This document shows positions 36,097 through 44,704 of a stretch of DNA of 64,000 nt, piece by piece. Location of the stretch: the NCBI RefSeq assembly GCF_000238055.2, contig NZ_KE148312.1:1546501-1610500 (forward strand). Direction: 5' to 3'. Positions within the stretch are counted from its first letter, which is position 1, and each line of letters opens with the position of its first letter. A program made the position numbers and the translations under genes. Below the pieces are notes generated by a model that was not told the origin of the DNA, made no database searches, and saw only the letters and a list, made by a program, of their open reading frames with translations. The DNA is from Oribacterium parvum ACB1 (GTDB lineage: Bacteria > Bacillota > Clostridia > Lachnospirales > Lachnospiraceae).

Positions 36097-36903
36097 ATGC
36101 TGGAAGAAAAAGCAAAGAGTATTTCTTATAAATTGGATGCTTTTGAGGGGCCTTTGGACCTCCTCTTGCATTTAATAGAGAAAAATAAGATCGATATCTA
36201 TGATATTCCCATTGTCCAAATTACGGAACAGTATCTGGAATATATCAACCAATTGGAGGAAGAGGATTTAGAAATTGTCTCCGATTTTTTGATTATGGCA
36301 GTTACTCTTCTCGAAATGAAGGCGAAGATGCTCCTTCCGAAGAATGAAGAAGATGAAGAAGAACCGGATATCCGAGAAGAGCTGGTACAGCGTCTTTTGG
36401 AATATAAAAAATATAAGAGGATCAGTAAGCTTTTAGAGAAGAAGGAAGAGTTTGCTCCTTTATGTATTAGGAAAGAAGCGAGTATTCCGGAAGAGGTGGA
36501 ACGCTACAGCCCGCCTTTGGATGTGGAGTATCTTTTGAAGGGTATCGATTTGCTGCGCCTTCGGGAAACTATGAAGGAAGTTTTGCGACGCAGGGAAGAC
36601 AGAAAGGATAAGTTGCGCTCCAATTTCGGGAGAATCAAACGAGAAAAAATCAGCCTGGAAGGAAAAATCAAAGATGTGCTTGCGTATGCAAAGAAACATG
36701 GACGTTTTTCTTTCCGTCAGATGCTAAAGAATACGAAGGGGCGAACGGAAACGGTGGTCAGTTTCCTGGCAATTTTGGAACTGATGAAAATGGGGAAAAT
36801 CAGCCTTACGCAGGAGAGGGCATTTTCGGATCTTGATATAGAGGTTCGAGAGGGAGAAGATCCGGACAACTTGGATTTGGCAGAAATAGAAGATTTTGAC
36901 TAG
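36097..36903 (+). CDS. scpA: Segregation and condensation protein A
   Basis: 268 residues, normal. The N-terminus FEGPLDLLLHLIEKNKIDIYDIPI binds the SMC neck (the quoted stretch spans residues about 14-37), and the C-terminal winged helix (about 190-260) closes the ring at the SMC head. As the kleisin subunit it acts with ScpB and Smc in chromosome segregation. scpB follows after 73 bases. smc itself is not in this window. Confidence 0.96.
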   Translation: MLEEKAKSISYKLDAFEGPLDLLLHLIEKNKIDIYDIPIVQITEQYLEYINQLEEEDLEIVSDFLIMAVTLLEMKAKMLLPKNEEDEEEPDIREELVQRLLEYKKYKRISKLLEKKEEFAPLCIRKEASIPEEVERYSPPLDVEYLLKGIDLLRLRETMKEVLRRREDRKDKLRSNFGRIKREKISLEGKIKDVLAYAKKHGRFSFRQMLKNTKGRTETVVSFLAILELMKMGKISLTQERAFSDLDIEVREGEDPDNLDLAEIEDFD

Positions 36904-36976
36904 AGAGATATTTTTATTTTAAGAATCACAAAGGGGAATGGAGTATTTTCGAAAATAAAATCGAAGGAGGCTTTAT

Positions 36977-37816
36977 TTGGAAGAATTAGGACAGATTTCT
37001 TTACTCCCGGATTTGGAAGAAGAAATTGAAGAAGAGGATAGAATTAGGTTACGGGAAGAGGAAGACCTTGTTGAAGCGCTTCTCTTTTCCTTGGGACGTT
37101 CCGTTTCTGCAGAGGAAATCGCTATTTGCCTAAATATGGGAAGGGACGGTGCTCTTCTTGCGGCAGAGCGACTCAGAATACGATATGAGGAAAGCCAGGG
37201 GGGACTTTTAATTAAGAAATTGGAAGACCGCTATCAGATGGTGAGTCATCCGAAAACCTATGACGGTCTTATTCGAGTCGTGAAAAGTCCAAGGAAACCG
37301 GTGCTTTCGGATGTGGCTCTGGAGACACTTTCCATTATTGCCTATTGTCAGCCTGTGACGAAAGTGGAAGTGGAACGAATCCGTGGCGTGAAGTCCGATC
37401 ATGCGGTAAATCGCTTGGTTGAGTTTGGACTCATAGAAGAGGTTGGAAGACTGGACGCTCCCGGGAGACCGATGCTCTTTGCTACAACGGAAGAATTTTT
37501 AAATCGTTTCGGCGTGGATTCTCTTAAGGACTTACCGGCTCTGCCGGAAGGCGTGGAAAAGCTCTTAAGGGAGGAGGTAACAGAGGAATTAAAGGATGGC
37601 TTCGGCTTGGAAGCGGAAGAGGAAAGTGAAGAAGCTGTCGTAAACAACGAAGAAGCCATCGCAAACAACGAAGAAGCTGGTGTAAACAACGAAGAAGCGG
37701 AGGGGGAAGGGATTGATAAGGAAGAGCCGTTTACAAAAGATTATTTTGACATTGAAGATAGAAAAGACGAGGAGGCAGTAAAGGAGGAAGCGAAGGCAGA
37801 AAGCCCGGAAACTTAG
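36977..37816 (+). CDS. scpB: Segregation and condensation protein B with long acidic tail
   Basis: 279 residues from TTG 36977, chosen because AAGGAGG lies six bases before it. The conserved part (about 25-200) has two winged-helix domains with VKSPRKPVLSDVALETLSIIAY-type sequence, PVTKVEVERIRGV and GRPMLFATTEEFL. ScpB dimers bind ScpA. Typical ScpB ends near residue 190-200; here a Glu/Asn-rich tail of about 75 residues follows, partly built of a 21-bp repeat. The stop at 37814-37816 may not be the ancestral end: coding-like sequence continues downstream in another frame. Confidence 0.95.
   Translation: MEELGQISLLPDLEEEIEEEDRIRLREEEDLVEALLFSLGRSVSAEEIAICLNMGRDGALLAAERLRIRYEESQGGLLIKKLEDRYQMVSHPKTYDGLIRVVKSPRKPVLSDVALETLSIIAYCQPVTKVEVERIRGVKSDHAVNRLVEFGLIEEVGRLDAPGRPMLFATTEEFLNRFGVDSLKDLPALPEGVEKLLREEVTEELKDGFGLEAEEESEEAVVNNEEAIANNEEAGVNNEEAEGEGIDKEEPFTKDYFDIEDRKDEEAVKEEAKAESPET
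37631..37693 (+). repeat. Three 21-bp tandem repeats in the scpB tail
   Basis: Units at 37631-37651, 37652-37672 and 37673-37693, of the form GAAGCTGTCGTAAACAACGAA with up to four changes, coding for EAxxxNNE. The repeat length keeps the frame. Confidence 0.9.
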
Positions 37817-38167
37817 GCAGGTTCATTTCCGAGGATGAGGACAGCGATGCATTCATTGAGGCCTATCTACTGGAATCGGAAAAGGTCGAAGCAAAAGAGC
37901 AAGCTGAAGATGAAGCAAAAGAGCAAGTCGAAGCTGAATATGAAGCGGAAGCAATAGATCAAGCGGAAGCAATAGAGAAAGATGAAGCGGAAGCGGACGC
38001 AGCGGAGCAAGCTGAATATGAAGCGGTAATGGAAGCAATGGAGCAAGTTGGAAGTGAAGCGGAGTGGCGGGAAGTCGTACCGCTTGAAACGAATCCGTAT
38101 CGGAATAGAATCTGCCGTAGAAGACAATATAGGGAAGAAGTTGGAAGACAAAGAAATTCCTGGATAA
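37817..38167 (+). pseudogene. Out-of-frame extension of scpB (broken or frameshifted tail)
   Basis: After the scpB stop, the -1 frame is open from 37762 to 38196 and reads GRFISEDEDSDAFIEAYLLE and then an acidic run rich in EAKEQ, EAE and EAI, much like the scpB and ftsH tails. It has no ATG before 38029 and no ribosome site. From about 38030 scpB's own frame is open again and, from about 38100, reads a normal-looking end (GIESAVEDNIGKKLEDKEIPG would be its last 21 residues) to TAA 38165-38167, eight bases before dut. Two compensating small indels, programmed shifting or a sequence error would all explain this. Confidence 0.6.
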
Positions 38168-38174
38168 GGGGAGT

Positions 38175-38618
38175 ATGGAAATGGAAGAAAAGATAAAGAT
38201 TAAATACCATGTAAAAGAATTGGAGAAATTACGTTATATTGACGGAAAAAGTGATTGGATTGATCTACGTGTTGCAGAGGAAGTAAGCATGAAGGCCGGA
38301 GAATTCCGTCTTATTAGCATGGGGATTTCCATAGAGCTTCCGAAGGGATATGAGATGTGGATTTTACCAAGAAGTTCCGCATTTAAGAATTTTGGAATTA
38401 TCCAAACGAACGCTATGGGTGTGGTTGATGAGTCGTTTTGTGGAGACAATGATATTATCCATATGCCGATTCTTGCCATGCGTGACACGGAAATTCATGT
38501 GAACGATCGTATAGGCCAATTTCGTATTATGCAGCACCAACCGGTGGTGAATTTTGTAGAGGTAGAGCATTTGGGAAATGACAATCGTGGAGGTTTTGGT
38601 ACAACGGGAAAGGCATAA
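38175..38618 (+). CDS. dut: dUTP diphosphatase
   Basis: 147 residues, typical trimeric dUTPase. All five motifs are visible: DWIDLRVAE (27-35), PRSS (65-68), GVVDESF (82-88), RIGQFR (112-117) and the glycine-rich C-terminal arm RGGFGTTG (138-145), which closes over the active site. It hydrolyses dUTP to dUMP, keeping uracil out of DNA. Ribosome site AAGGGGAG lies just before the ATG. Its start follows the broken scpB tail. Confidence 0.95.
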   Translation: MEMEEKIKIKYHVKELEKLRYIDGKSDWIDLRVAEEVSMKAGEFRLISMGISIELPKGYEMWILPRSSAFKNFGIIQTNAMGVVDESFCGDNDIIHMPILAMRDTEIHVNDRIGQFRIMQHQPVVNFVEVEHLGNDNRGGFGTTGKA

Positions 38619-38657
38619 CTCCTGAACTGATCTTGCAAAGAGTAGAAAGGAAGAATA

Positions 38658-39341
38658 ATGAAGAAAAAAATTTATTTTGCGCTACTGACCATGGGACTGA
38701 GCTTAAATCTGTTTGCCTGCAAAAATGAAGTGAAGGCCTATCGAATGGAGGGCATTACTGCATTGGAAAAGGGAGAAGCGGAAAAGGCCTTGGAGAATTT
38801 TGACCTCGCTTTGGAAAAGAGTAAGGGAAGAGTAGGAACTTTACAGTATGATATTTTGGCTTACAAGGTGGAAGCGGAGATTCAACTGGGGAAGCTGAAT
38901 GAAGCCGAAGAGAATCTGAAAAATCTCGGGACGCTTTCCGGAAAAAGTTATGAAAAATTGCAGAATCTGATTTCCGCAAAGAAGCTGATTGTATCTGCGG
39001 GAAATGCTTTAAATGAAAATGACTTGGAATCGGCAAGAAGCGCTTTGGATGAAGCAAAAGAAAAAGGGCTGACAGCAGATCGGGAATTGGAGTATAATGA
39101 AGCGGTTTACCTAGAAAAAAACGGGGAATGGCAGAAAGCCTATGATTCTTTTTCGCAGTATTGCAATCGTTATCCTGAGGATACGGAGGCGGCCAGAGAG
39201 TTGACATTTTTGGAGAACCGAGTAAAGGCTCTTGGAGCAAATCCTTTGCTTTCCGCTACAGAGCAAAGAACAGGAAAGCGACACCATAAGTATGTTCGAA
39301 AAAACAGAGTCAAGAAACCTGCACCATCTCCATGGGATTAA
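38658..39341 (+). CDS. TPR-repeat lipoprotein
   Basis: 227 residues. The signal ends in the lipobox LFAC (Cys21). The rest is helical with tetratricopeptide-like repeats (GITALEKGEAEKALENFDLAL, AEIQLGKLNEAEENL, EWQKAYDSFSQY), and a basic, proline-containing C-terminus (KKPAPSPWD). It probably lies on the outer membrane face and scaffolds other proteins. Exact role unknown. It is preceded by AGAAAGGAAG and has dut and an aminotransferase as neighbours. Confidence 0.82.
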   Translation: MKKKIYFALLTMGLSLNLFACKNEVKAYRMEGITALEKGEAEKALENFDLALEKSKGRVGTLQYDILAYKVEAEIQLGKLNEAEENLKNLGTLSGKSYEKLQNLISAKKLIVSAGNALNENDLESARSALDEAKEKGLTADRELEYNEAVYLEKNGEWQKAYDSFSQYCNRYPEDTEAARELTFLENRVKALGANPLLSATEQRTGKRHHKYVRKNRVKKPAPSPWD

Positions 39342-39473
39342 TAGGAGAAGAGTAACATGCAAAAACAGAAGGCGGATGGGAAAAGAGCCGGTATTAAGAA
39401 ACTTGAAAAAGGAATAGTTGAAAACAAGAAGCATACTAAAGAAAAGGATAGAAGAGTAAAAAAGGAGATGCGC

Positions 39474-40787
39474 ATGGGAAGGTATGAGGATTTATCCGTT
39501 GAAGAACTGGAAAGCTTACGAAAGGAATTAAAGCAAAGCTATAGAGAATACCAGAATATGGATCTGAATTTGGACATGAGTAGAGGTAAGCCCAGTCTTG
39601 ACCAGTTGGATTTAAGTAATGGAATGATGGACGCTCTAAACAGTGAGGCGGATATGTATTCCAGTGACGGCTTTGACGTAAGAAATTATGGTGTTTTGGG
39701 CGGCATTGCAGAAGCGAAGGAGTTGCTCTCCGACATGATGGAGAACAATCCGGACAATATCATTATCTTCGGAAACTCTTCCTTGAATGTGATGTATGAC
39801 TCCATTTCCCGTTCTTACTCCCATGGTGTAATGGGAAACACACCTTGGTGCAAGCTCGATAAAATCAAGTGGCTTTGTCCTGTTCCGGGCTATGATCGTC
39901 ACTTTGCCATTACCGAGTATTTCGGTATTGAAATGATTAATGTGCCTATGACGGAAAAGGGACCGGATATGGACATCGTAGAGGAACTGGTAGCCTCTGA
40001 TGAGAGTATCAAGGGAATCTGGTGTGTTCCGAAATACAGTAACCCGCAGGGATACAGCTACTCCGATGAAACGGTACGCCGCTTTGCAAGACTGAAGCCG
40101 GCTGCAAAGGACTTCCGTATTTATTGGGATAATGCTTATGGAATGCATCACCTTTATGACCATGACCAGGACTATCTGATTGAGATTTTGGCAGAATGTA
40201 AAAGAGCGGGAAATCCTGACTTAGTATATAAGTTCGCTTCCACTTCCAAGATTTCCTTCCCGGGCTCCGGTATTGCTTCCATGGCAACCAGCTTAAACAA
40301 CCTGGAAGACATCAAGAAGCAGATGCAGTACCAGACTATCGGACATGATAAGGTGAATCAGCTTCGCCATGTACGCTTTTTTGAGGACATCCACGGTATG
40401 GTGAAGCACATGATGAAGCATGCAGATATAATTCGTCCGAAGTTTGAAATGGTGGAAAGTGTTTTTGAAAAGAATTTAAACGGCTTGGATATCGGCTCTT
40501 GGACCAATCCGAAAGGGGGATATTTTATCAGCTTTGAGACGCTTCCGGGCTGTGCGAAAGAGGTTGTGGACAAGTGTAAAAAGGCAGGTGTGAAGCTGAC
40601 TTCTGCAGGAGCAACTTTTCCCTACGGAAAGGATCCGGAAGACAGCAATATCCGTATTGCGCCTACCTATCCGCCATTGGAAGATTTACGGATTGCGACA
40701 GAGCTTTTCTGTCTTTGCGTGAAGCTTATCAGTGTAGAGAAGCTTTTAAAGAAAAAGACAAGCGGTTTGGAGGCTTGCACGATTTAG
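39474..40787 (+). CDS. Subgroup 1c aspartate aminotransferase-like enzyme
   Basis: Start at ATG 39474 (437 residues), six to seven bases after AAGGAG (39462-39467); ATG 39468 is too close to that site and the first in-frame ATG (39357) would add a lysine-rich leader. It is a fold-type I PLP enzyme. The PLP lysine is in FASTSKISFPGSG, and the Asp/Tyr pair in IYWDNAYGMHHL. N-terminal LDMSRGKPSLDQLDLS and VPKYSNPQG fit the AspT group seen in Corynebacterium and many Clostridia (PF12897, from memory). It probably interconverts aspartate/2-oxoglutarate and oxaloacetate/glutamate; other amino donors are possible. Confidence 0.85.
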   Translation: MGRYEDLSVEELESLRKELKQSYREYQNMDLNLDMSRGKPSLDQLDLSNGMMDALNSEADMYSSDGFDVRNYGVLGGIAEAKELLSDMMENNPDNIIIFGNSSLNVMYDSISRSYSHGVMGNTPWCKLDKIKWLCPVPGYDRHFAITEYFGIEMINVPMTEKGPDMDIVEELVASDESIKGIWCVPKYSNPQGYSYSDETVRRFARLKPAAKDFRIYWDNAYGMHHLYDHDQDYLIEILAECKRAGNPDLVYKFASTSKISFPGSGIASMATSLNNLEDIKKQMQYQTIGHDKVNQLRHVRFFEDIHGMVKHMMKHADIIRPKFEMVESVFEKNLNGLDIGSWTNPKGGYFISFETLPGCAKEVVDKCKKAGVKLTSAGATFPYGKDPEDSNIRIAPTYPPLEDLRIATELFCLCVKLISVEKLLKKKTSGLEACTI

Positions 40788-40820
40788 ATAGTTGGCTAAG
40801 CACGTAATATAGAAAAGAAA

Positions 40821-40860
40821 AAGGGAGTACCGTGATTGTTTCTCGGTACTCCTTCCTCTT
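40821..40860. terminator. Bidirectional terminator
   Basis: GGAGTACCG (40824-40832) pairs with CGGTACTCC (40844-40852). A-rich sequence on the left and a T/C-rich stretch on the right give tails for both the aminotransferase and the minus-strand DUF4364 gene. Confidence 0.8.
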
Positions 40861-40920
40861 TCTTGGTCTTGGATTCGCCCTATTCCGTATTCTTATAATT
40901 CCGTATACTCTCTATACTCT

Positions 40921-41454
40921 TTATTTATTCTCTTCATCCTCTACGAGCTCGGAAAGCAAAAAGGAGTATATCTTTCCGCTTTTTTTCTTCCATGCCTTGC
41001 AGATTGCCTGTGCGATTTCTTCATCCGGTACATCTAAATCCAGTCGACAGAGAAGGCTACTGCTTTCCCTTAATTCAAGTTGCACCGAAAAATCCTGCTT
41101 GTCCGTCTGCGAATAATCAGTGTAAACGGAGGATTCATGTTGCAGTCGTAATTTGTTCTTGGAAAGGAATTGTTCCATATCGTCTTTCACTATGGAAGGG
41201 ATTTCATTTTCAAAAAATTGTAAAGTTTGTTTTCCCTCGTCGCTTATTTCGTAACGCGTGGTACTGCGACTCTGATGAGAGCTGATAAGATGCGCTTCGA
41301 CCAAGTCGGAAATGCACTGTTGCAAGGTAAAGTAGGTAGTGTATTCATTGTCTAAAAAAAATCCGCTTAACTGACTGTTGCTAAGGGGATAACTTACAGA
41401 ATGAAGTAAGTAAAGAATCATTAATTTATATTGCGTTAGGGCTTCTGTGTTCAT
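40921..41454 (-). CDS. DUF4364 family winged-helix protein
   Basis: 177 residues. The N-terminal 85 residues form a winged-helix domain of PadR/MarR character (TQYKLMILYLLHSV, LSNSQLSGFFLDN, RYEISDEGKQTL). The C-terminal half is a beta-rich domain that ends acidic (SELVEDEENK). I recognise the DUF4364 pattern, found widely in Clostridia; it is presumed to be a transcription factor but no targets are known to me. It is transcribed away from the large gene starting at 42058. Confidence 0.82.
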   Translation of the reverse strand: MNTEALTQYKLMILYLLHSVSYPLSNSQLSGFFLDNEYTTYFTLQQCISDLVEAHLISSHQSRSTTRYEISDEGKQTLQFFENEIPSIVKDDMEQFLSKNKLRLQHESSVYTDYSQTDKQDFSVQLELRESSSLLCRLDLDVPDEEIAQAICKAWKKKSGKIYSFLLSELVEDEENK

Positions 41455-41613
41455 AGATATTCCTTTTATTGCTTATCAATCTTTATTTAAAATAAGTAAA
41501 CAAGCAAATCTCATAAAATCACTTTCCCGAAAGAGGGGAGAGCATCTTCAATTCGCATTTTATTGCAGTTTAAGTACCTAGTTTAGCAGATTATTACGGA
41601 GATAGGCAATAGG

Positions 41614-41656
41614 AAGAAGAGCTATTCTGTTTTCAAAGAAGAGCTATTCCGTTTTC
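41614..41656. repeat. Two 21-bp direct repeats
   Basis: AAGAAGAGCTATTCTGTTTTC at 41614-41634 and the same with one change at 41636-41656, period 22. They lie in the long gap between the DUF4364 gene and the next operon, upstream of its likely promoter. The gap also has a stem AAGGGAAA/TTTCCCTT at about 41687-41718. Confidence 0.7.
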
Positions 41657-41715
41657 TAAGAAGGAATATTGCATTTCAAAAAAGAAAGGGAAAAAGGAAT
41701 GAAATAGGCTTTCCC

Positions 41716-41745
41716 TTGCACTAAGGGCATGTTTTAAAGTATACT
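41716..41745 (+). promoter_or_regulatory. Likely promoter of the DUF5717-DUF5716-TPR-valS operon
   Basis: TTGCAC at 41716-41721 and TATACT at 41740-41745, 18-base spacer. It would give a leader of about 300 bases. A second candidate is the extended -10 TGCTAAAAT at 42027-42035, close to the start. Confidence 0.55.
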
Positions 41746-41897
41746 CTTTCCTCGGGTACCTTGTTTCATGGCTATCCTACATTGATTTTTAAAAGTTTTA
41801 TCCTTCTATTTCGGAAAGATTTCGAACAAAGGCGGAAAAAGAAGGTTTTAGGCATAGTAAATATAAAGATAGAAGTATTGAGATGGAAATATAGTAT

Positions 41898-41939
41898 AGC
41901 AATATAAATACAGCAATATAGATGCAGTAATATAGATGC
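41898..41939 (+). repeat. Three 14-bp tandem repeats in the leader
   Basis: AGCAATATAAATAC, AGCAATATAGATGC and AGTAATATAGATGC follow each other without gaps. They are non-coding and lie about 120 bases upstream of the start at 42058. Confidence 0.85.
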
Positions 41940-42057
41940 AGAACAAAGAATGATTGAGATGGATGAAGCAAAGGGGAAGGGAAACTGAGGTATGGAAAAT
42001 TCTATCTTTTTAGAACGGCTTTCCTATGCTAAAATAGAGCCCTATGGAGTGTTTGCT

Positions 42058-44685
42058 ATGAGAGAAAAGATTAACAAATTAGCCAGAGGTATCGTGGACC
42101 AGGAAAAGCCTTCTACTCATTTTTCGGAAGAGTATATCGAAGGTAAGATTCCTTTTTTGGAGACGAAGACATTTGAAATATTTATACAATCCTTGAACGG
42201 AATTCCTATGCGGGGCTTGGTATATTGTAAGGAGCCTTTTATTGTTTTGCACAAAAATGCGTTTGGAGGTGTAAGAACCAAGGTAAGCTTTTCGGTGAAT
42301 ACCGAGGGGATGGATGAGGAGACGGAACTCCATGGAGAGTTGGACTTCGTTTATTTGGGTGGGGAAAAGCGGATTCCCTATCATTTTGTTTTGGAAAAAT
42401 CTCCCTCTGCTCAGCAAATCAAAGAGATTCGTCATTGTCATGACTTAAAAGAACTGACGGAAGAGGATAAAGCGGCAGCAGTTCGCCTTTTTGACTATCG
42501 TGACTTTCCGTCTGCCCCCCTGATGCAAAACGGAGAGGCGGCAAAGCTCTATTCTCTTTTGAAGCCCTGTGTGAATCGTACTCTTGCATTGGAAGAGTTT
42601 TTAACATATTTTTCGGAAAGACCGAGGAATGCGCAAAACCGAAACAGTAGGGCGTTTGTATCCGGAGAGAAAGAAGAAAAGCATCTGGAATTTCCGGAAG
42701 GGATGTCGCTGGAAGATAAGATTACACAGTGCATTCGAAACGGAGAAAGAGGAGAAGAAGCATTTTCCCTTTACAAACAGGGTGTTGAGGAAAATATAAA
42801 GCTGACCAATCTCTATGAGAATCTCCTTTATTCCATGAAAAGGGGCTATAAGGAGGAATTACCGAAAAGCGTTTATCTCTATTTTTCTTATGAGTATCGT
42901 GTAGAAGAAGGCTTAAGACTGGCTTTGTATTACAATATTCTACATAATTTCCGGGAAAACTCCGATATCTACCAGAAGTTTGCAAGGCAAATGCAGGATT
43001 TCGCGATAGAATCACTTTTGGAAGGAAGAATGAATGAAGAGTTGGGCTTCCTTTATCAGAATCTGATTTTTCCGGATATGGTGGATGAAAAAATGGCGGA
43101 GGTGCTTCCTAAGATTCTTCGTTCATATAAGGTCGTGGTAGAGGATACTGAGATTGAGAAGATCGTGCTTTCCCATCCTGCCTTGGAAGGGGAAGAAATA
43201 TACAGCCTCGAAAACGGAGAGGCCTATGTTCCCATGCCGTATAGGGATATGATTCTTCTCTTCCAAGATGATAGGGGCAATCGTTATTGTCGTGTAAATT
43301 ATAGAAAAACCAAGGTTTTTGAAGGTGCAGAACTGGAACGAAAGGTAGAAAAGCTTTTTGGCTCCGGCTCTGTCTTCCTTCTGCAAAAAGCATTGCTTTT
43401 ACAAAAAGAGGGAATGAAGACGGAAGAGGATCTGGAACTAATGGAAAAAGTATTCCAGAATCCGGCTTTTTCCGCTGCTTTTCGCATGGAGATTTTAGGG
43501 GAGATTCTCGCTTATCACAGAAAGGAAAACGCTGTATTTTTCCACGAGGAAAGCCTGCAATTTTTACTTAAAATTCCCACAAAAGGAATGAATCGGAAGG
43601 AGAAAGAGAATTATCTTTCCGCTCTTTTATTCAGGGGAGAAATGGAACGGGCGATTTCTTTCTATAAGGAAAACCCGTATCTAAATATTGAAAAGGAACT
43701 TTTAGCGGATTTTGTGGATGCAGCGATAGACCGTGGGGAGAATGCGCTTTCCCTGTATCTTTCATTTATTGCTTTTCAGGAGCACAAAATCAGTGACAAG
43801 GCCTTGGCTTTTCTTCTCGAAGAGTGGAATGGTGCGAGTGTAGAGATGTATTCCATTTTGAAAAGAGCTGAAAAGCGGAGAGAAGAGAAGGGAAAGATTG
43901 CCTCCGCTCAGCTTTTAAACATGGCTGAACGCCTTTTAGCGCAATGCCTGTTTACAGAGCAAAGAAGGGAAGCGGAAGAGGCCTTTTCTCTTTACAGAAG
44001 TTTTTCGGGGAATGAGCCCTTGCTCATGCGAGCCTTTTTAACCAGTTATGCCGTTTCCGTTTTCTTGTATCAGAAAAAAGAAAATCCTGAATTTACCCGT
44101 TTGCTTTATGAGGAAGTAAGAGGGGAGTCTTACAAGGAAAGAGTCCCGCTTATCAGTCTTTTGGCTTTGAGTTATTCTTTTTCCAAGAGGAAATCTTTGA
44201 CGGAAGATGAGAAGGAAGTTTTAAATGATATCCTGCCGATTCTTTTGGATAAGAATTATGTCTTCTCCTACACAAAAGATCTGGCTAAGTTTGTTCCGCT
44301 TCCTAAGGCAGTCATGGAAAAAACAGTTGTGGAATACCATGGGAAAATAGAAGAAAAGCCTTATTTTTCCGTGCGAAATCAAGGAGAGAAGGAGTTCCAC
44401 AGAGAAGAATTGCAACACAGTTATCATGGAATTTATACTGCATCCTTCCTTTTATTCCCGGGTGAGAGCATGGAATATCGCTTTACCATCGGAAAAGAGG
44501 ATAAGCTTCTCTATGAGTCTGTCTTGAAAAAGGATGGAACACATATAACAGATGGAGAGGATGCCTATTCCGCTCTGTGCAGGATGTCTTCACTTCTTAT
44601 GGAAGGAAATAGGGAAGAGCTGCGTCCTCTTATGGAAGAGTATGAGGAAAAGGAACTGGCGTTAAGCAGAGTTTTAATGGAGTAA
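42058..44685 (+). CDS. Large cytosolic protein of unknown function (DUF5717-like)
   Basis: I favour ATG 42058 (875 residues): TGGAG lies eight bases before it and the protein then starts MREKINKLARG, the way I recall DUF5717 proteins starting. An in-frame ATG at 41992 has a poor site. No signal peptide or membrane helix is seen. Residues 1-125 look like a beta-sandwich, about 215-640 are helical and TPR/HEAT-like, and the C-terminal part (about 770-860) looks beta-rich (EYHGKIEEKPYFSV, ESMEYRFTIGKEDKLLYES). It resembles a helical-repeat scaffold capped by beta domains. Function unknown. It heads a run of three genes ending at valS. Confidence 0.75.
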   Translation: MREKINKLARGIVDQEKPSTHFSEEYIEGKIPFLETKTFEIFIQSLNGIPMRGLVYCKEPFIVLHKNAFGGVRTKVSFSVNTEGMDEETELHGELDFVYLGGEKRIPYHFVLEKSPSAQQIKEIRHCHDLKELTEEDKAAAVRLFDYRDFPSAPLMQNGEAAKLYSLLKPCVNRTLALEEFLTYFSERPRNAQNRNSRAFVSGEKEEKHLEFPEGMSLEDKITQCIRNGERGEEAFSLYKQGVEENIKLTNLYENLLYSMKRGYKEELPKSVYLYFSYEYRVEEGLRLALYYNILHNFRENSDIYQKFARQMQDFAIESLLEGRMNEELGFLYQNLIFPDMVDEKMAEVLPKILRSYKVVVEDTEIEKIVLSHPALEGEEIYSLENGEAYVPMPYRDMILLFQDDRGNRYCRVNYRKTKVFEGAELERKVEKLFGSGSVFLLQKALLLQKEGMKTEEDLELMEKVFQNPAFSAAFRMEILGEILAYHRKENAVFFHEESLQFLLKIPTKGMNRKEKENYLSALLFRGEMERAISFYKENPYLNIEKELLADFVDAAIDRGENALSLYLSFIAFQEHKISDKALAFLLEEWNGASVEMYSILKRAEKRREEKGKIASAQLLNMAERLLAQCLFTEQRREAEEAFSLYRSFSGNEPLLMRAFLTSYAVSVFLYQKKENPEFTRLLYEEVRGESYKERVPLISLLALSYSFSKRKSLTEDEKEVLNDILPILLDKNYVFSYTKDLAKFVPLPKAVMEKTVVEYHGKIEEKPYFSVRNQGEKEFHREELQHSYHGIYTASFLLFPGESMEYRFTIGKEDKLLYESVLKKDGTHITDGEDAYSALCRMSSLLMEGNREELRPLMEEYEEKELALSRVLME

Positions 44686-44704
44686 ACGAAGGAAAGAGGT
44701 TTTT

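Noticed and set aside
37853-38210. Minus-strand leucine/proline-rich open frames opposite the scpB tail
   Set aside because: They arise from the complement of GAAGCN repeats, have no start context and conflict with the plus-strand coding-like sequence.
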